Shown: positions 25,701 through 36,277 of the stretch, one piece after another | Layout of the letters: each line of letters begins with the position of its first letter | Numbering within the stretch: the first letter of the stretch is position 1 | Source: Oscarella lobularis | Lineage: Eukaryota; Porifera; Homoscleromorpha; Homosclerophorida; Oscarellidae | Reading direction: 5' to 3' | Assembly: GCF_947507565.1 (NCBI RefSeq) | Contig: NC_089190.1 | Span: forward strand, 2,170,001-2,234,000 | DNA length: 64,000 nucleotides | Program-made: the position numbers and the translations under genes | The notes under the pieces: model-generated | What the model saw: the letters and a program-made list of their open reading frames with translations, nothing else | Told to the model about the DNA's origin: nothing | The model's database searches: none

Positions 25701-27675
25701 AGCGGAATCGGCGGCTCGTATACGGTGTCGGCGACGAACTGCGGCGGAACGGCAAACGTAACGGCACGATTGATAGCGAAAAGTAAGTCAAAAAATCCCA
25801 ACAAAATTTCATAATTAATTAATTAATTAATTAATTAATTAATCAAAGAGGCGGAAATGCCGGTGATCGATTCGTCGCCGTCCGACGTGACGTCAGCCGA
25901 AGACGACGACGTCGTGCTTCAATGCGGCGGCAAATTGGAAGGAGATCCGTCGCCGTCGATCACGTGGCGAAAATTGCTGACGGACGATCTCCCAAGCAAC
26001 GCGGAAGTGAGCGAATCCGGCGAACTGATGCTGGTAAAAGCGACGGAAAGCGACGCCGGAACGTACGAGTGCACGGCAACGAATTTCGTCGGAACGGCGA
26101 CAGGAGAAGTCACGCTCACAATTCGACGTAAAAACGTCATCGTCGCCGCGGCGATTTTTCGATTTATGACGTCACTTTTTAGCTCGTCCGACCGTCTCCA
26201 TCGATCCGCCATTCGTTGACAAACGCGTCAATAGTCGAGGACGATTTTTCTGCGTGGCGGACGGCACGCCGACGCCGACCGTTCGCTGGTTCAAACCGGG
26301 CGATTCGTCGTGGGAAAGCGCGGCGGATAACGTCGAGATCGTCGAAACGCCGAAAGGACTTCGTTTGACGATCGATCCCGTACGGGATCCCGACGCGGGA
26401 GCGTACGCGTGCGAAGCGACGAACGAAGTCGGCTCTACATTGGCAACGGCGATGCTTCGAGGTTCGTTTAAAAATTAATCAATTAATAATTAATTAATTT
26501 CGTCGACGTCGTAATTAGTGAAAGGTCGTGAAATGCCGTTACAAGTCACTGTCGTGCCGATGGATCACACGGTTACGGTCCCCGGTGGCGCGTCGTTTAG
26601 TTGCTCCGTTTTGTCGTCTGAAGGTGCCGTCGAGTTTTCGTGGAGCCGACCGGGCGGCGTCGATTTGCCGCCGAGTCATACTCTCAGCAAGGGCGGCGAT
26701 TTGTTGACGATTTCGCCGAGCGATTGCGCGGCGAGCGGCACCTACGTTTGCTTGGTGACGGACACTTCGGGGGAAACGAAGACGGCGTCGGCGGAACTCA
26801 TCGTTCTCGGTTCATTAATCCGATAAATATATTTAGTATTTAATTTTTTTTTAGAATCGCCTAGCGTTGCTGTTTCTCCGGCGCGACTTGACGCCTTTGT
26901 CGGCGATCGCGTCGTCTTGAATTGCTCGCTGACCGGCGGATGTCCCGCCGCCGAATTCACGTGGACTCTCCGGAATTCGCTCGTCGGAAGAGGCGCGACG
27001 CTGACCATCGAATCGGCCGATATTTCCGACGCTGGACTATACGTCTGCGAAGCAATAAACGACGCCGGAACGGCGAACGCAACAGCAGAACTTTCCGTCA
27101 CACGTATAGAAAAATTCTCGATTAATTAAATCGTGCGTACACTCTTCTATATTCTAGTTACTACGCCTTCCTTTACCGGCAACTCCTTCGCTTCGTATCC
27201 CCTTCTCAATACCCGACGCTCGGCGACGGACATCGACATGGTTATTCGTCCGCGTGCCGCCGACGGATTGATTCTATACTGGGCCGGATCTTCGCGAAGT
27301 ATCGACGATTTCTTGGCCATCGGTCTCGCCACGGAAAATCGCGTCGAATTCCAGTTTAATAACGGCGACGGATTGGCCTATTTGCTCAGCGAACCGATCG
27401 CGCTCGACGACGAGCATCGGATTCGCGCCTCGCGAAATCAAACCAGTGGAAGTCTTCAAATCGACGACATGCCTGTCGTCGAAGGCGGGACGGGGGGAAG
27501 GCAGCGGAACATAAATTTGAATAGCACCGTTTTTGTTGGCGGCACGAACGCCGGTTATCCGATCGCTGGGCAGAATAAGGGTTTTGAGGGCTGCGTTCAA
27601 CGATTGGTTATTAATGGGGGTATTGTTGATTTGAGTGCGCCTAATTTGCGGGGAAATGTTGAGGAGTGCAAGTAA
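13761..27675 (+). CDS. Giant secreted matrix protein: 25 Ig-like, 4 LDLa, 3 vWA, 1 LamG
   Basis: 31 exons with consistent phases, 12033 bases, 4010 residues. Almost every domain sits on its own phase 1-1 exon. Order: signal peptide (13761-13829); acidic linker (14083-14104); Ig1 (14161-14457); LDLa1-4 (14508-14612, 14664-14807, 14853-14966, 15033-15158); Ig2 plus vWA1 (15296-16492); Ig3-Ig8 (16545-18508); Ig9, vWA2, a Thr/Pro linker, Ig10, a second Thr/Pro repeat and Ig11 in one exon (18553-20766); Ig12-17 (20822-22727); vWA3 (22781-23698); mucin-like linker plus Ig18 (23755-24834); Ig19-25 (24885-27103); LamG (27158-27675). No membrane segment or GPI tail is seen, so it is probably extracellular matrix. 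Parts recall perlecan (LDLa, Ig, LamG) and hemicentin (vWA, Ig). I know no protein with this exact order. Confidence 0.85.
14508..15158 (+). other. Four LDL-receptor class A repeats
   Basis: Four consecutive one-exon modules, each with six cysteines and the calcium-cage acidic cluster: [41 protein letters not shown] and [12 protein letters not shown]. In family members these bind lipoproteins or partner proteins when calcium-loaded. The block lies between Ig1 and Ig2, much as LDLa repeats precede Ig domains in perlecan. Confidence 0.93.
15590..16492 (+). other. vWA domain 1 with cysteine tail
   Basis: Contains a perfect MIDAS start (IVDESGSM), then [16 protein letters not shown] and [10 protein letters not shown], as in a metal-binding vWA fold. 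It is followed by a short cysteine tail, [14 protein letters not shown]. The same domain-plus-tail unit occurs twice more in this protein. Confidence 0.88.
16910..18508 (+). other. Ig-like domains 4-8, cysteine-free
   Basis: Five one-exon domains (16910-17194, 17252-17527, 17580-17852, 17914-18183, 18233-18508) have Ig-set length (about 90 residues) and the B/C strand tryptophan (ISW, ITW, IAW) but no cysteines. Four share the motif [SGA]xPLPSYVxI (variants [36 protein letters not shown]) and a distal E-x-L-x-[IV] block where the second cysteine would be expected. The disulfide is replaced by small or hydrophobic residues. Confidence 0.8.
18850..19800 (+). other. vWA domain 2 with cysteine tail
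   Basis: MIDAS start LIVDESKSM, then [19 protein letters not shown] and [10 protein letters not shown]. Ends in the cysteine tail [13 protein letters not shown]. Encoded in the same 2.2-kb exon as Ig9-Ig11. Confidence 0.87.
20203..20490 (+). repeat. Thr/Pro/Asp-rich mucin-like repeat
   Basis: Coding tandem repeat of about 8-9 residues with units such as TPSPDIDAT and TETPSPDID and variants TPSPEMTD and TSPPDIAT. At DNA level it reads as a degenerate 24-27-base unit rich in CCGTCGCC. Probably an O-glycosylated stalk between Ig10 and Ig11. Confidence 0.85.
20500..22727 (+). other. Ig-like domains 11-17, mixed cysteine-free and canonical
   Basis: Ig11 is the end of the big exon; Ig12-17 are on exons 20822-21097, 21162-21440, 21488-21766, 21819-22091, 22145-22411 and 22467-22727. 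Ig13 and Ig15 keep both cysteines (FVCRL...FACSA; FVCRL...LTCSA). Ig11, 12, 14, 16 and 17 have none and share the LPSYV/LPSN block. The two kinds alternate in the middle of the block (12 free, 13 canonical, 14 free, 15 canonical, 16 free). Confidence 0.8.
22781..23698 (+). other. vWA domain 3 with cysteine tail
   Basis: Own exon. MIDAS start FIVDESRSM, then [19 protein letters not shown] and [10 protein letters not shown]; ends in [13 protein letters not shown]. Closest in layout to vWA2. Confidence 0.88.
23766..24565 (+). repeat. Long Thr/Ser/Pro/Glu mucin-like repeat
   Basis: About 265 residues almost wholly of T, P, S, E with units such as [23 protein letters not shown] and PTPSKEKT. The DNA unit is about 27-36 bases (ACTCCTACTCCAAGC.. 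variants). Probably a heavily O-glycosylated spacer between vWA3 and the canonical Ig block. Confidence 0.88.
24885..27103 (+). other. Ig domains 19-25, mostly canonical
   Basis: Seven one-exon I-set-like domains. Most have both cysteines, Trp and the DxGxYxC motif (DAGMYRC, DAGTYEC, DAGAYAC, DAGLYVC). Ig21 (25525-25782) has lost them (LIDV, SYTVSA) although it keeps VTWHN. Confidence 0.88.
25811..25844. repeat. (TTAA)n microsatellite in intron
   Basis: Eight TTAA units in the intron before the exon at 25849. Confidence 0.85.
27158..27675 (+). other. C-terminal laminin G domain
   Basis: Final exon. LamG features include [45 protein letters not shown] and the closing [14 protein letters not shown], ending at a TAA after VEECK. 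In agrin, laminin and perlecan such domains bind cell-surface receptors and glycans. Confidence 0.93.
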
Positions 27676-27933
27676 TGTGCTGGTTTTTGTCTTGCGTGTT
27701 GTTTTTTGTTTTTTTTGTCGCAGTTTAGACTCCTCTCTTGTTAGTTACGACGAAAAGGGATTTGCATGTTTTTTTCACCGCCCGAGGTTCATTTTGCACG
27801 AATATTTTGATTTTCGTCATTTGTGATAGAGACAGTTTCGAAAAGAAAGTGAAGAGAAAAGATACGGTACCCGCCTCTTTGACGTCACGATGTGTGCGCT
27901 AAGCGAAACGCCCGGACTGCGTGCGTTGGAAAC

Positions 27934-30900
27934 ATGGGAGTGCCAAAGTTCTACCGATGGATCAGCGAACGCTATCCCTGCTTGAGCCAAATCGTTCGCG
28001 AGCATCAGGTACGACGTCGACGAAGCGCGTCGCCAGCACGCCGGAACTCGAGCCTTTTTTCAGATTCCCATTTTCGACAATCTCTATCTCGACATGAACG
28101 GCATCATTCACATCTGCTCGCATCCGAACGACGACGACGTGCACTTTCGCATCAGCGAGGAGAAAATCTTCACGGACATCTTCCACTACATCGAGGTAAA
28201 CGAAGAAAAAAAAAGAACGCGAATTCTTACGCCACCCGTAAACAAATACGTCAGGTTCTCTTCGACATCATCGAACCGCGTCGCGTCTTCGTCATGGCCG
28301 TCGACGGCGTCGCGCCGCGCGCGAAGATGAATCAGCAACGCGGACGTCGATTTCGGTGCGTTTTCGAACGTCTCCTTATAAGGAAATAGACGGGATTTCG
28401 TTTTTTTTTTCGATCAGATCGGCGAAAGAAGCTCAAGATCAGATCAAGAAGGCGCTTTCGCGCGGCGAAACGTTGCCGGAACAGGCTCGCTTCGATTCGA
28501 ATTGCATTACGCCCGGTAAGCGCGATTTTGTGACGTCAGAATTATTAATATTTTTTATCTAGGGACTGAGTTCATGGTGAAATTGAACGAACAGCTCAAG
28601 TATTTTGTCAATAAGAAAATGTCGACCGATCGAAAGTGGCGAAACGTCAACGTCATTTTATCGGGACATGACGTCAGAAATCAATAAGTAATTAAATAAA
28701 TATATATATAGTATTTTCGTTCAGGTTCCCGGCGAAGGCGAACACAAAATCATGGACTATATTCGATGGGCTAGAACTCAAGCGGACTACAATCCCAATA
28801 CGAGACATTGTCTCTATGGACTTGACGCTGATTTGGTGAGCCAAAGATAACATATAATTAAACTTAATTTTATTGATTTATAGATGATGCTTGGACTGTC
28901 GAGTCATGAGCCTCACTTTTCGCTACTTCGCGAAGAGGTTCGATTCGGCGGAGCAAAATCCAAAAAAAGGTATATTAATTAATTAATTAAATTAATTATT
29001 TAACTATTTATTATTGATTTAGGATTCCGACTCCCGAAGAGACGACGTTTCATCTTCTTCATTTGTCTCTCATGCGAGAGTACATCGATCACGAGTTTTA
29101 TCCAATTAGAAGCGAGCTTCCGTTTGGCTACGACTTGGAGAGAGTGATTGATGACTGGGTTCTAATGGGATTTCTTGTCGGAAACGATTTCATTCCTCAC
29201 TTGCCTGACATGCACATCAATCAGGTAAAGGATAAATAAATAAATGGGATTAATTTATATGAAGGGTTTGGTTTTTTTTTTGTTGAGGATGCTTTGCCTT
29301 ATTTGTATGAAACGTACAAGAAAGTCTTGCCTAGTTTGGATGGTAGTAGAACTTAGCTACAATGAAGACAAATACTATTTAGTTTCTATTAGGATATATC
29401 AATGAAGGCGGCGTTTTGAATTTGAAGAGATTTGAAACGTATTTGAAGGTCCTGTCCAAGGTAAATGAAAATACATCACGTGCGTCATAAGATTGTGGGA
29501 AATAATTCTGTATTCTTTTTCAGTTTGATTTCGAGCAGTTTGACTCCATGTGGACAGACTTGCGTCATCTGGAAGGAAAGCGGGGCAGATCTCGAAAATC
29601 AAAACAAAAGGTACAAATAAATAAAAAATAAATTAACAAATAATAACATAATTTCAAGAAGTCCAAACCCGCTGAGTTTGAACAAATGGGCTTGGCCTCC
29701 TTATTTAGCGGCAACGATACGAAATTTAGTTCGCTACTACCTGACGTCCCGGATCCCGATTTCAGTGATGACGTCGAGGACAAGGACGATGACGACGAAG
29801 AGAACGAAGATGACGAAATTGACGTCGTCAATGAAAAAGATGACGTTCTCATTCAAGGACTCCCGGATGCTTTTAAAGATCGAGGCGGGCTCTTTGCGTC
29901 GGAATTTGCCCAACGCAAGAAAACGTACTATAGGGAAAAACTCGGATTTGATGACGTCGACAGGTAGAATTGAATTAATTATTTAATTATTGAATATTTT
30001 GGGGTTTTCTAGTGGGGCTTTGAAGGAGCAGTCCAAGTGCTACGTTGTCGCTATTCAGTGGATTTTGCATTATTATTTCAACGGGGTTCCGTCGTGGAGT
30101 TGGTGAATTAATTTAATTAATTAATTAATTAATTAATTTAATTTCTATTTTTGTTGAAGGTTTTACCCGTATCATTACGCTCCGTTTTTGTCAGACATTA
30201 GAAATATTAGCAATTTCGATATACATTTTGAATTGGGGAAGCCGTTTAAGCCTTTTGAGCAATTGCTTGCTGTTTTGCCGGCGGCGAGCAAAGAACTTTT
30301 GCCTTATCCGTTTCAAGTAAGAAAAATTGTTTATCAATATTTGGTTAATTAATTAATTTTTAATAGGGGTTGATGGTTAATCAGGATTCTTCGATAATCG
30401 ATTTTTATCCGCAAAAATTCGACACGGATTTGAATGGAAAGAAGCAAGATTGGGAAGCCGTCGTTCTAATTCCTTTTATAGAAGAAGTCAATAGAAAAAA
30501 AATCAAGAAATAAATAAATAATTACATCATTGTTTTATTAGAAAAGACTTCTCAAGGCAATGGAGCCATTGGAATGTCATCTCAGTCAAGACGAAAAAGA
30601 CAGAAACGCCGCCGGAATGTGCCTCAGCTACAAATATTCCTCAGACGTCCCATTCACCTTCAAGGCGACGTATCGCGGTTTCCCGGATGTCACCAATTGC
30701 AAAGCCAAGTAAGACGATTTAATAATAATGATGATATTTTTTGGTATTTTTTTCTTAGGTGCACCGAACTTTCTCGCGATTGTTTCTCGCTTCCTCGTCA
30801 TCGCCTGAGACGCGGCGTATGTCCCGGCGTTCGACAGGACGTCTACTTTCCCGGATTTCCGACGCTTAAATTCCTCAAATACGAAGTAGGTCATTTTCTT

Positions 30901-33900
30901 CTTCTTTTTCACTTACTTTTATACGAGCGCGTATTCAGGCTCGTTTTGAGCACGCTGACGTACGGGTTTTTCAAAGTCCCAGCAAAAACGTCAGCATGAT
31001 AATCGATTTGAAAAAATTTCTTCACAGTATTCCAGTCAGTATACTAGTATATTCTGAACCGCTATCCCATCTCAATCTAATAATGTCCAGGATGCAGCTG
31101 TGGTTGCTAAGCAACTAGTAGGAAAAACGTGTTACGTGGGATGGCCTCATTTAGTGGAGGCATTCGTTCATTCAGTCCAGACTGAAGACGCAGTGTACAA
31201 AAAATAATTACCTAATTTAATTAATTAAAATTAATTTATATTAGATATAAAATCGGTACTAGTGGTAAGGGCGTTCAATCTCATCCACAAACGCAACGGG
31301 GGGCCGGAGAATGGCAAAGAGGCGCGCGACATCAGACCCTTTTGTAAATAACGTTAGTATTGATAATTATATTCTAAATTATTTACTGCTACTGTAGTTG
31401 TTCGGAGCGTCACGGAATTTTTATTGGGCCCGTGAAAATTTTGCTGAAAGCGAGTTGTCTAATTGGGAAAAGGTTAGGATTTTTTAACTTGATTCGTTGT
31501 TTTTTTAATAATTGTATTTATTTAGGCGTGTTTACAATTCGAAGTTGGATCGCGTTGACGTTGAAAAACAATGGGAAGTCGAGCCGTCACTTTATCCCTA
31601 TCAATTATGCGTCAAGGTATTTATCCAGAGAAAATAATAACACTAATAATAATAATCACGTATTAAGAATATCAACGTTTTTGTTGAAAAGTCGTCGGAA
31701 TCGTTTGAAACGCTAAGCGAATTATTTCCCGTTGGCTCCGACTGTTTTCTCGTCTCCAATCCTTACTACGGATCAACAGCAAAAGTATTGTAATTAATTG
31801 GTTATAGAAGAATAATTATCTCGAGCATCTTCAGGTCAAAAACGTTGACAAAGAGAAAAAGAGAATACACGTCAAAGCGGCAGTCGTTCCGGAACCGGAT
31901 TTCGAAGACATCAAATGGCTACAAGTGAATTGAAATCAAGGTCTGACTATTTTTTAATATTTCAATTTTTTTTATTAGTTTTCTGGTGATGAATATAAAC
32001 CGTCCGGTCAAATTTCTTACGAATTGGGTCTACATCCGCTCGTTTTGAGTCGAATAATGAGCAGCGTGAAAATCGAGAAGACGAAAACGAAATCCAAAGC
32101 GCAAGTGCAAATATTCAACGTCGGTTTGCGATTCAAAAACGCGCGTCGCAATCAAGAGGTAATGACGTCACGGGGAAAAATTCATAATTAATTATTGATT
32201 ATTTAGCTTCCGGGTTACGCGCGAAAAGTGAACGAAATGTGGACGTATTCGTATCGCGCCGTCCAATTGTTGAACGAGTACATAGAAAGGTTTAAAAGAC
32301 TAATAATTTTATTATAAATCTTATTGATTATTGATTTAGATTTACTGAATTTTTTATTGCACTTGAAGAATTCCCGGAAGTCGACGTCTACGAAGAAAGA
32401 AACCTTTTCCCGGATAACCCCGAGTAAATACTATTTTTCGATTAATTAAATTTATGACGTATTTTTAGATATTTGAGCGAGATGATGACGTGGCTTCACA
32501 GTCTTCCCACTCACAAGTCCGAGCTACTTCCGTGTGGCAGCGAATCAATCAACGAAGGCACCGTAAAAACTATTGATTCAATAATCAACCGACACAAAGA
32601 ACAAGTAGAGAAGAAGAAGAAAAGAACCTCTTAGTTCATAATCAATATCCATAGAACCTCAAGACAAGATACTTTTTACTCAAAGTCAAACCCAATGCTA
32701 TCTACTCAGTAAGTCAGCGTTTTATATTTCTCGATTTTTTTATTCTACGTCCTCCCTAGCCAAATCAAAGCGTAGATCGTCTTCCTCCCGACTCAACAGC
32801 CGATTATCGTCTCTTCGATCGCGTTGTCTACGTTCAAGATGGCGGCGCCGTTCCCTTTGGATTTCGCGGCGTCATTATTGGGATTCAAGGCGGTCAGTTC
32901 CCCCTACCTCCTTCGAGCGATTTAACCGCTTCTATTTAGACGTTTTTGACGTCGTTTTCGATGAGTCGTTTCTCGGCGGAAAGACGATACACGGCGTCGA
33001 AAATCGCGGTCATAAAATCGGCGCCTCAGCGTTGATAAATCTGAGTTTCGGTCAGAGACTCGAAAGGGGAGACTATGATGAATACGAGCCTCCGGCTCCG
33101 GCTCCGGCTCCGGCTCCGCCGCCGCCACGTCACAATCAGCATCGTCCGGCGGCGAAAAAATCAACGCCGAAAGTGGGAGAAATTCAAATCAAGAAACGAC
33201 CGGCGAACGAGGAGGAAAAAACGAAAAAAACGGAGCCGATTTCTTCGGAAGGAATCGAGCAGATATTGAAGGAGAGTCTCCTAATCGACTCGACGACGTC
33301 AAAAGACGAAGAATGGGTTCACGCGGCGACGACGACGACGACGACGAGCGACGACGTTCTCGATCCGGACATGGCGGCGGCAATGCAGGGACTAAGCGAC
33401 TTGCAGATGACGCGCAACGAAATCAGCGAGGTAATAATAGAGAGAAAAATAAATTAATTAATTAATTTATTTATTAGATGGATCAAAAATCTTTAGAATT
33501 GAAAAGGATACTCAACGTTCCGTCGTCAACGCCGCCGCCGCCCCCGCCGCCGTCTCAACCTCTTCCTTTTCCTCCAGCCGCTCTAGTACGTCCCGGTTTG
33601 CATCAACATCAATATCAGAACAGTTCTCCTCAATTTCTTCCGCCGCCGCCGCCGCCGCCGCCACGTTCTGTTCTTCCGTCGCCGCCGCCGCCGCCTAGTG
33701 CTCTTCTTCTGAACTGGTGTCAGCTTGGAAGTTTTCCAGCGCCAGTTTTTCGTTGCGTTCCTAATGTAATCGTATGCTTTGGTCCCCGCGGCAATTGTCT
33801 TATTCTACTTGGCGTTCTTTTAGGGAGGAGGCTTTGAATGTTATGTAGATGCGGCCGGAAATCGATTTCGTGGCTTTCCTTCTATGAATCAGCGCGATGC

Positions 33901-34331
33901 TTTCGAATCAGCAGCAATGACAGCTTTGCAACATCTGGTAATAAATAATAATAATAATTTATAATAATATCATTACTTTCTCAGGGAGTTCTTCCTCCGT
34001 CTTTTTCTTCCCTTCCTCCACGTCCTCCGCCTCCGCCGCCTCCGCATCTTCTTGCTCCCGCTACTTTTTCTTCTGCCGGACTGTACAATCCTCAGTCTAG
34101 AATGGTTCCCCCTAGTGGCTACGGCTATCAACAGGCCATTCGTTTGCCCATGCCGGATCTTCAACCGCCGCCTCCAGTAGCTACCGGTATGAATAGAATT
34201 CAAAAGAATTTTGTTCCTCTTCAGGTAAAGTAGTTACAGTGTATTTGCAATTCGTCAATTGTGACGTGATTTTTTTACCGTAGGTAATTAGAAGAAATCC
34301 TGAAATTGGTCATCCTTTGGAAAAAAAATGA
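27934..34331 (+). CDS. XRN1: 5'-3' exoribonuclease XRN1
   Basis: Cytoplasmic exonuclease degrading decapped 5'-monophosphate mRNA. First exon 27934-28008 ([20 protein letters not shown]), last exon 34284-34331; many 45-70-base introns. Catalytic features: [15 protein letters not shown], the DADL motif and GNDFIPHLP, which supply the acidic metal ligands. Conserved region 2 ends with [12 protein letters not shown]; then a [18 protein letters not shown] stretch and PAZ/tudor, winged-helix and SH3-like parts follow ([11 protein letters not shown]...[12 protein letters not shown], 32765-32895; [10 protein letters not shown]). The C-terminus has polyproline blocks (33530-33720, 33990-34190) around a possible double-stranded-RNA-binding-like segment. 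The MGVPKFYRW start and the SH3-like domain favour XRN1 over XRN2. An internal TAG near 32634 lies in an intron. Confidence 0.93.
30109..30138. repeat. (TTAA)n run in XRN1 intron
   Basis: Seven TAAT/TTAA units in the intron after the exon ending VPSWSW. Confidence 0.85.
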
Positions 34332-34464
34332 CAGATGTGTTAGTTGTGCAATTTTAACTAATGCTTATTGCTTTTCAGCGTGCTTTTGCTGTGTAACTTT
34401 TTTGGGGACTACAGTAGTAGTAGCGCGCGCGCCACCCCTTGCACGTGGCGAAACGTGCAGGACG

Positions 34465-34698
34465 GTTTTCTCGTCGTCTACGGCCGCGGAAACAGCTCCA
34501 GCAGCTCACTCTACTATTGGATGACATGCTGGACGCCCTTCGCGATCGTCGAAGCGCCGAAGAACGCGTCGAGAATGAGCGATCGCGGATTGAAGCAATT
34601 TTTTTGTCCATCGGTAAGTTCGTACTCGATTAGCGTCGCGTTGAATCGTAGCTCTAGCTGAAGAGGCTCTTCTAAAAGCTGAAGAACACATTGAAAGG
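34465..34698 (+). CDS. Possible coiled-coil exons of a small unrecognised gene
   Basis: Two exons join in phase: about 34465-34613, reading RKQLQQLTLLLDDMLDALRD then RRSAEERVENERSRIEAI, and 34653-34697, reading ALAEEALLKAEEHIER, with GTAAG donors and TAG acceptors. The pattern is a strong amphipathic coiled coil. The upstream start and the downstream continuation were not resolved; a candidate downstream frame DGDINTWIKSLLLHSVPPAF (about 35004-35070) is out of phase with a direct join. Lies 130 bases after the XRN1 stop. Identity unknown. Confidence 0.4.
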
Positions 34699-35202
34699 TA
34701 AGCGATCTGTATGCACAGGAAGTGGATCATTTTTTGTTTGAAATTTGACCCGTACGAACAATTTGACCTTGTACGTTTATTCTGCTACTAAAGTAGAGTA
34801 GATCTAGCGCGTTTATTTGGAAATCCGTGAGTTGAGGTTTTTAGGCAACCGTGAACTATAGCACACGGTTTTTTGGTCATTTCGGTGACCTCTCCGATTT
34901 CCAATATTTCTTTATAGAACAATGGAGGTTGGTTGCCTGATTGATCTCGCGGTACCAAATTGACCTCACACCTCAAATTTTGGCTGAAATTGGCATTTTT
35001 TATAGATGGTGATATTAACACATGGATCAAGTCCCTCCTCCTCCACAGTGTTCCTCCAGCCTTTCAAGGTAAATAAGACAATGCATTTGATTAGAATTCA
35101 ATGCGCTAATTTATTTTTATTTCAGTTCTCTCCTCTCCCCAACGGATCAACCAATCCGACGATATTAGATGCAGAAAGAAGAAGATGTAGACGAAGACAT
35201 CA

Positions 35203-35432
35203 CCCTGGGGACTTGGGTTAAAGTCTCCCTCCCTGGCAGCCGGAGGTTAATCAGCTGTCCCCCTGTGGACTTGGGTTAAAGTTCACCCTGGGGACTTGGG
35301 CAAAGTCTCCCTCCTTGTGGGCTGGAGGTTAATGTGCTCTCTCCTGGGGACTTGGGTTAAAGTCTCCCTCCTTGGAGGCTGGAGGTTAATGTGCCTACCC
35401 CCTTTGAACTTGGGTTAAAGTCCACTGTAGGG
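35203..35432 (+). repeat. Minisatellite, about 60-base units
   Basis: Imperfect tandem copies of a unit beginning CTGGGGACTTGGGTTAAAGT, continuing CTCCCTCCTTGG and ending GGCTGGAGGTTAATGTGC. About four copies, the second and last shortened. It could be in the 3' UTR of the gene at 34.5 kb. AATAAA lies 3' of it at 35584. Confidence 0.85.
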
Positions 35433-35583
35433 ACTGCAGTCTCAGTCCCACCGCTTGGCCTCCTAAGGGGGGTCAAGCGGCAGCGCAGGAGCGACGGCCC
35501 AGAGGGACAACAAAGAGGAGGAGGAGGAGGAAGGGGAGACGAGAGGACTTTTGATTCTTTATTTGAATATACGGGATATTTGC

Positions 35584-35589
35584 AATAAA
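35584..35589 (+). terminator. AATAAA polyadenylation signal
   Basis: Canonical AATAAA downstream of the minisatellite; it may end the small plus-strand transcript at 34.5 kb. Confidence 0.4.
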
Positions 35590-35756
35590 AATTTGAACAT
35601 AGTTTCTCCTACTTTTTTTAGTAAAAACGCGCGCGCGCGACATGCGTACTCCACACAAGCCCTAAGCTAAAGTGCGTGTATGAATTCCATGCAATAAAAA
35701 AACGTATAAAAAAGCGGCAGACGTCCTCTTCTTCCTCGCTAGCTTTCTTAATTCGT

Positions 35757-36224
35757 TCAGATTTGCAGGAAGACCTACACAAAAGAACCCATTTTTTTTA
35801 TTTCAATGAAAAATGTTGTTTAGTACCTCATACACGCGACGATCGTTTATCAGAGAGCAGAGGCACTCCATCGCGTAAACCACGCGATCTAGAACAGAAA
35901 CGTCGGTTGAGGGAACTTACCGGGGCCCCGCTGGCCACGTGGCGCCGTCGATCTTCGCGTAGGGGACGCAATCCTTTCCAAAGGATTGCAGGATTCCTGT
36001 AAAAAGGCAATCGATCGATTTTGCAAACGAGAAAGCGTATTTTCGAGCTCACCGCGGTCTTGGAAATTCCCGTCGTCGGTAGAAGGCTCGCTGCGAGGCG
36101 TTACGCCTTTCTTGGCCGCCCTAGATGCGATGGCGTGACGACGTGGCCTCTGAAAGGTTGGAGCGGCAAACGTACGGCCGCTCTCGACGAGTTTTGGCCG
36201 AGATATGGCTGAAGCGGGTCTCAT
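35757..36224 (-). CDS. Small unrecognised basic protein, 127 residues
   Basis: Three exons join in phase: 35921-36224, 35827-35888 and 35757-35774, 384 bases. The N-terminal half is arginine/serine/proline-rich (MRPASAISRPKLVESGRTF). A middle helical part contains RGELENTLSRLQNRSIAFLQ. The end reads VVYAMECLCSLINDRRVYEV. No domain recognised. Its start codon is 48 bases after the TUBD1 stop on the same strand, which suggests tight or shared transcription. Exon 3 is only 18 bases, so the end is less certain. Confidence 0.5.
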
Positions 36225-36271
36225 TGGACGACTTGAAATCACGTGGTATCAAGCACGTGACTTATATTTCA

Positions 36272-36277
36272 TTTATT
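36272..36277 (-). terminator. AATAAA overlapping the TUBD1 stop codon
   Basis: The minus strand reads GAATAAATG, so the TUBD1 stop codon TAA is itself inside AATAAA. If used, the 3' UTR would be only 10-30 bases. Confidence 0.6.

Noticed and set aside
32600-32640. XRN1 stop codon near 32634
   Set aside because: Lies after a GTAGAG donor; the SH3-like and C-terminal exons continue in phase to 34331.
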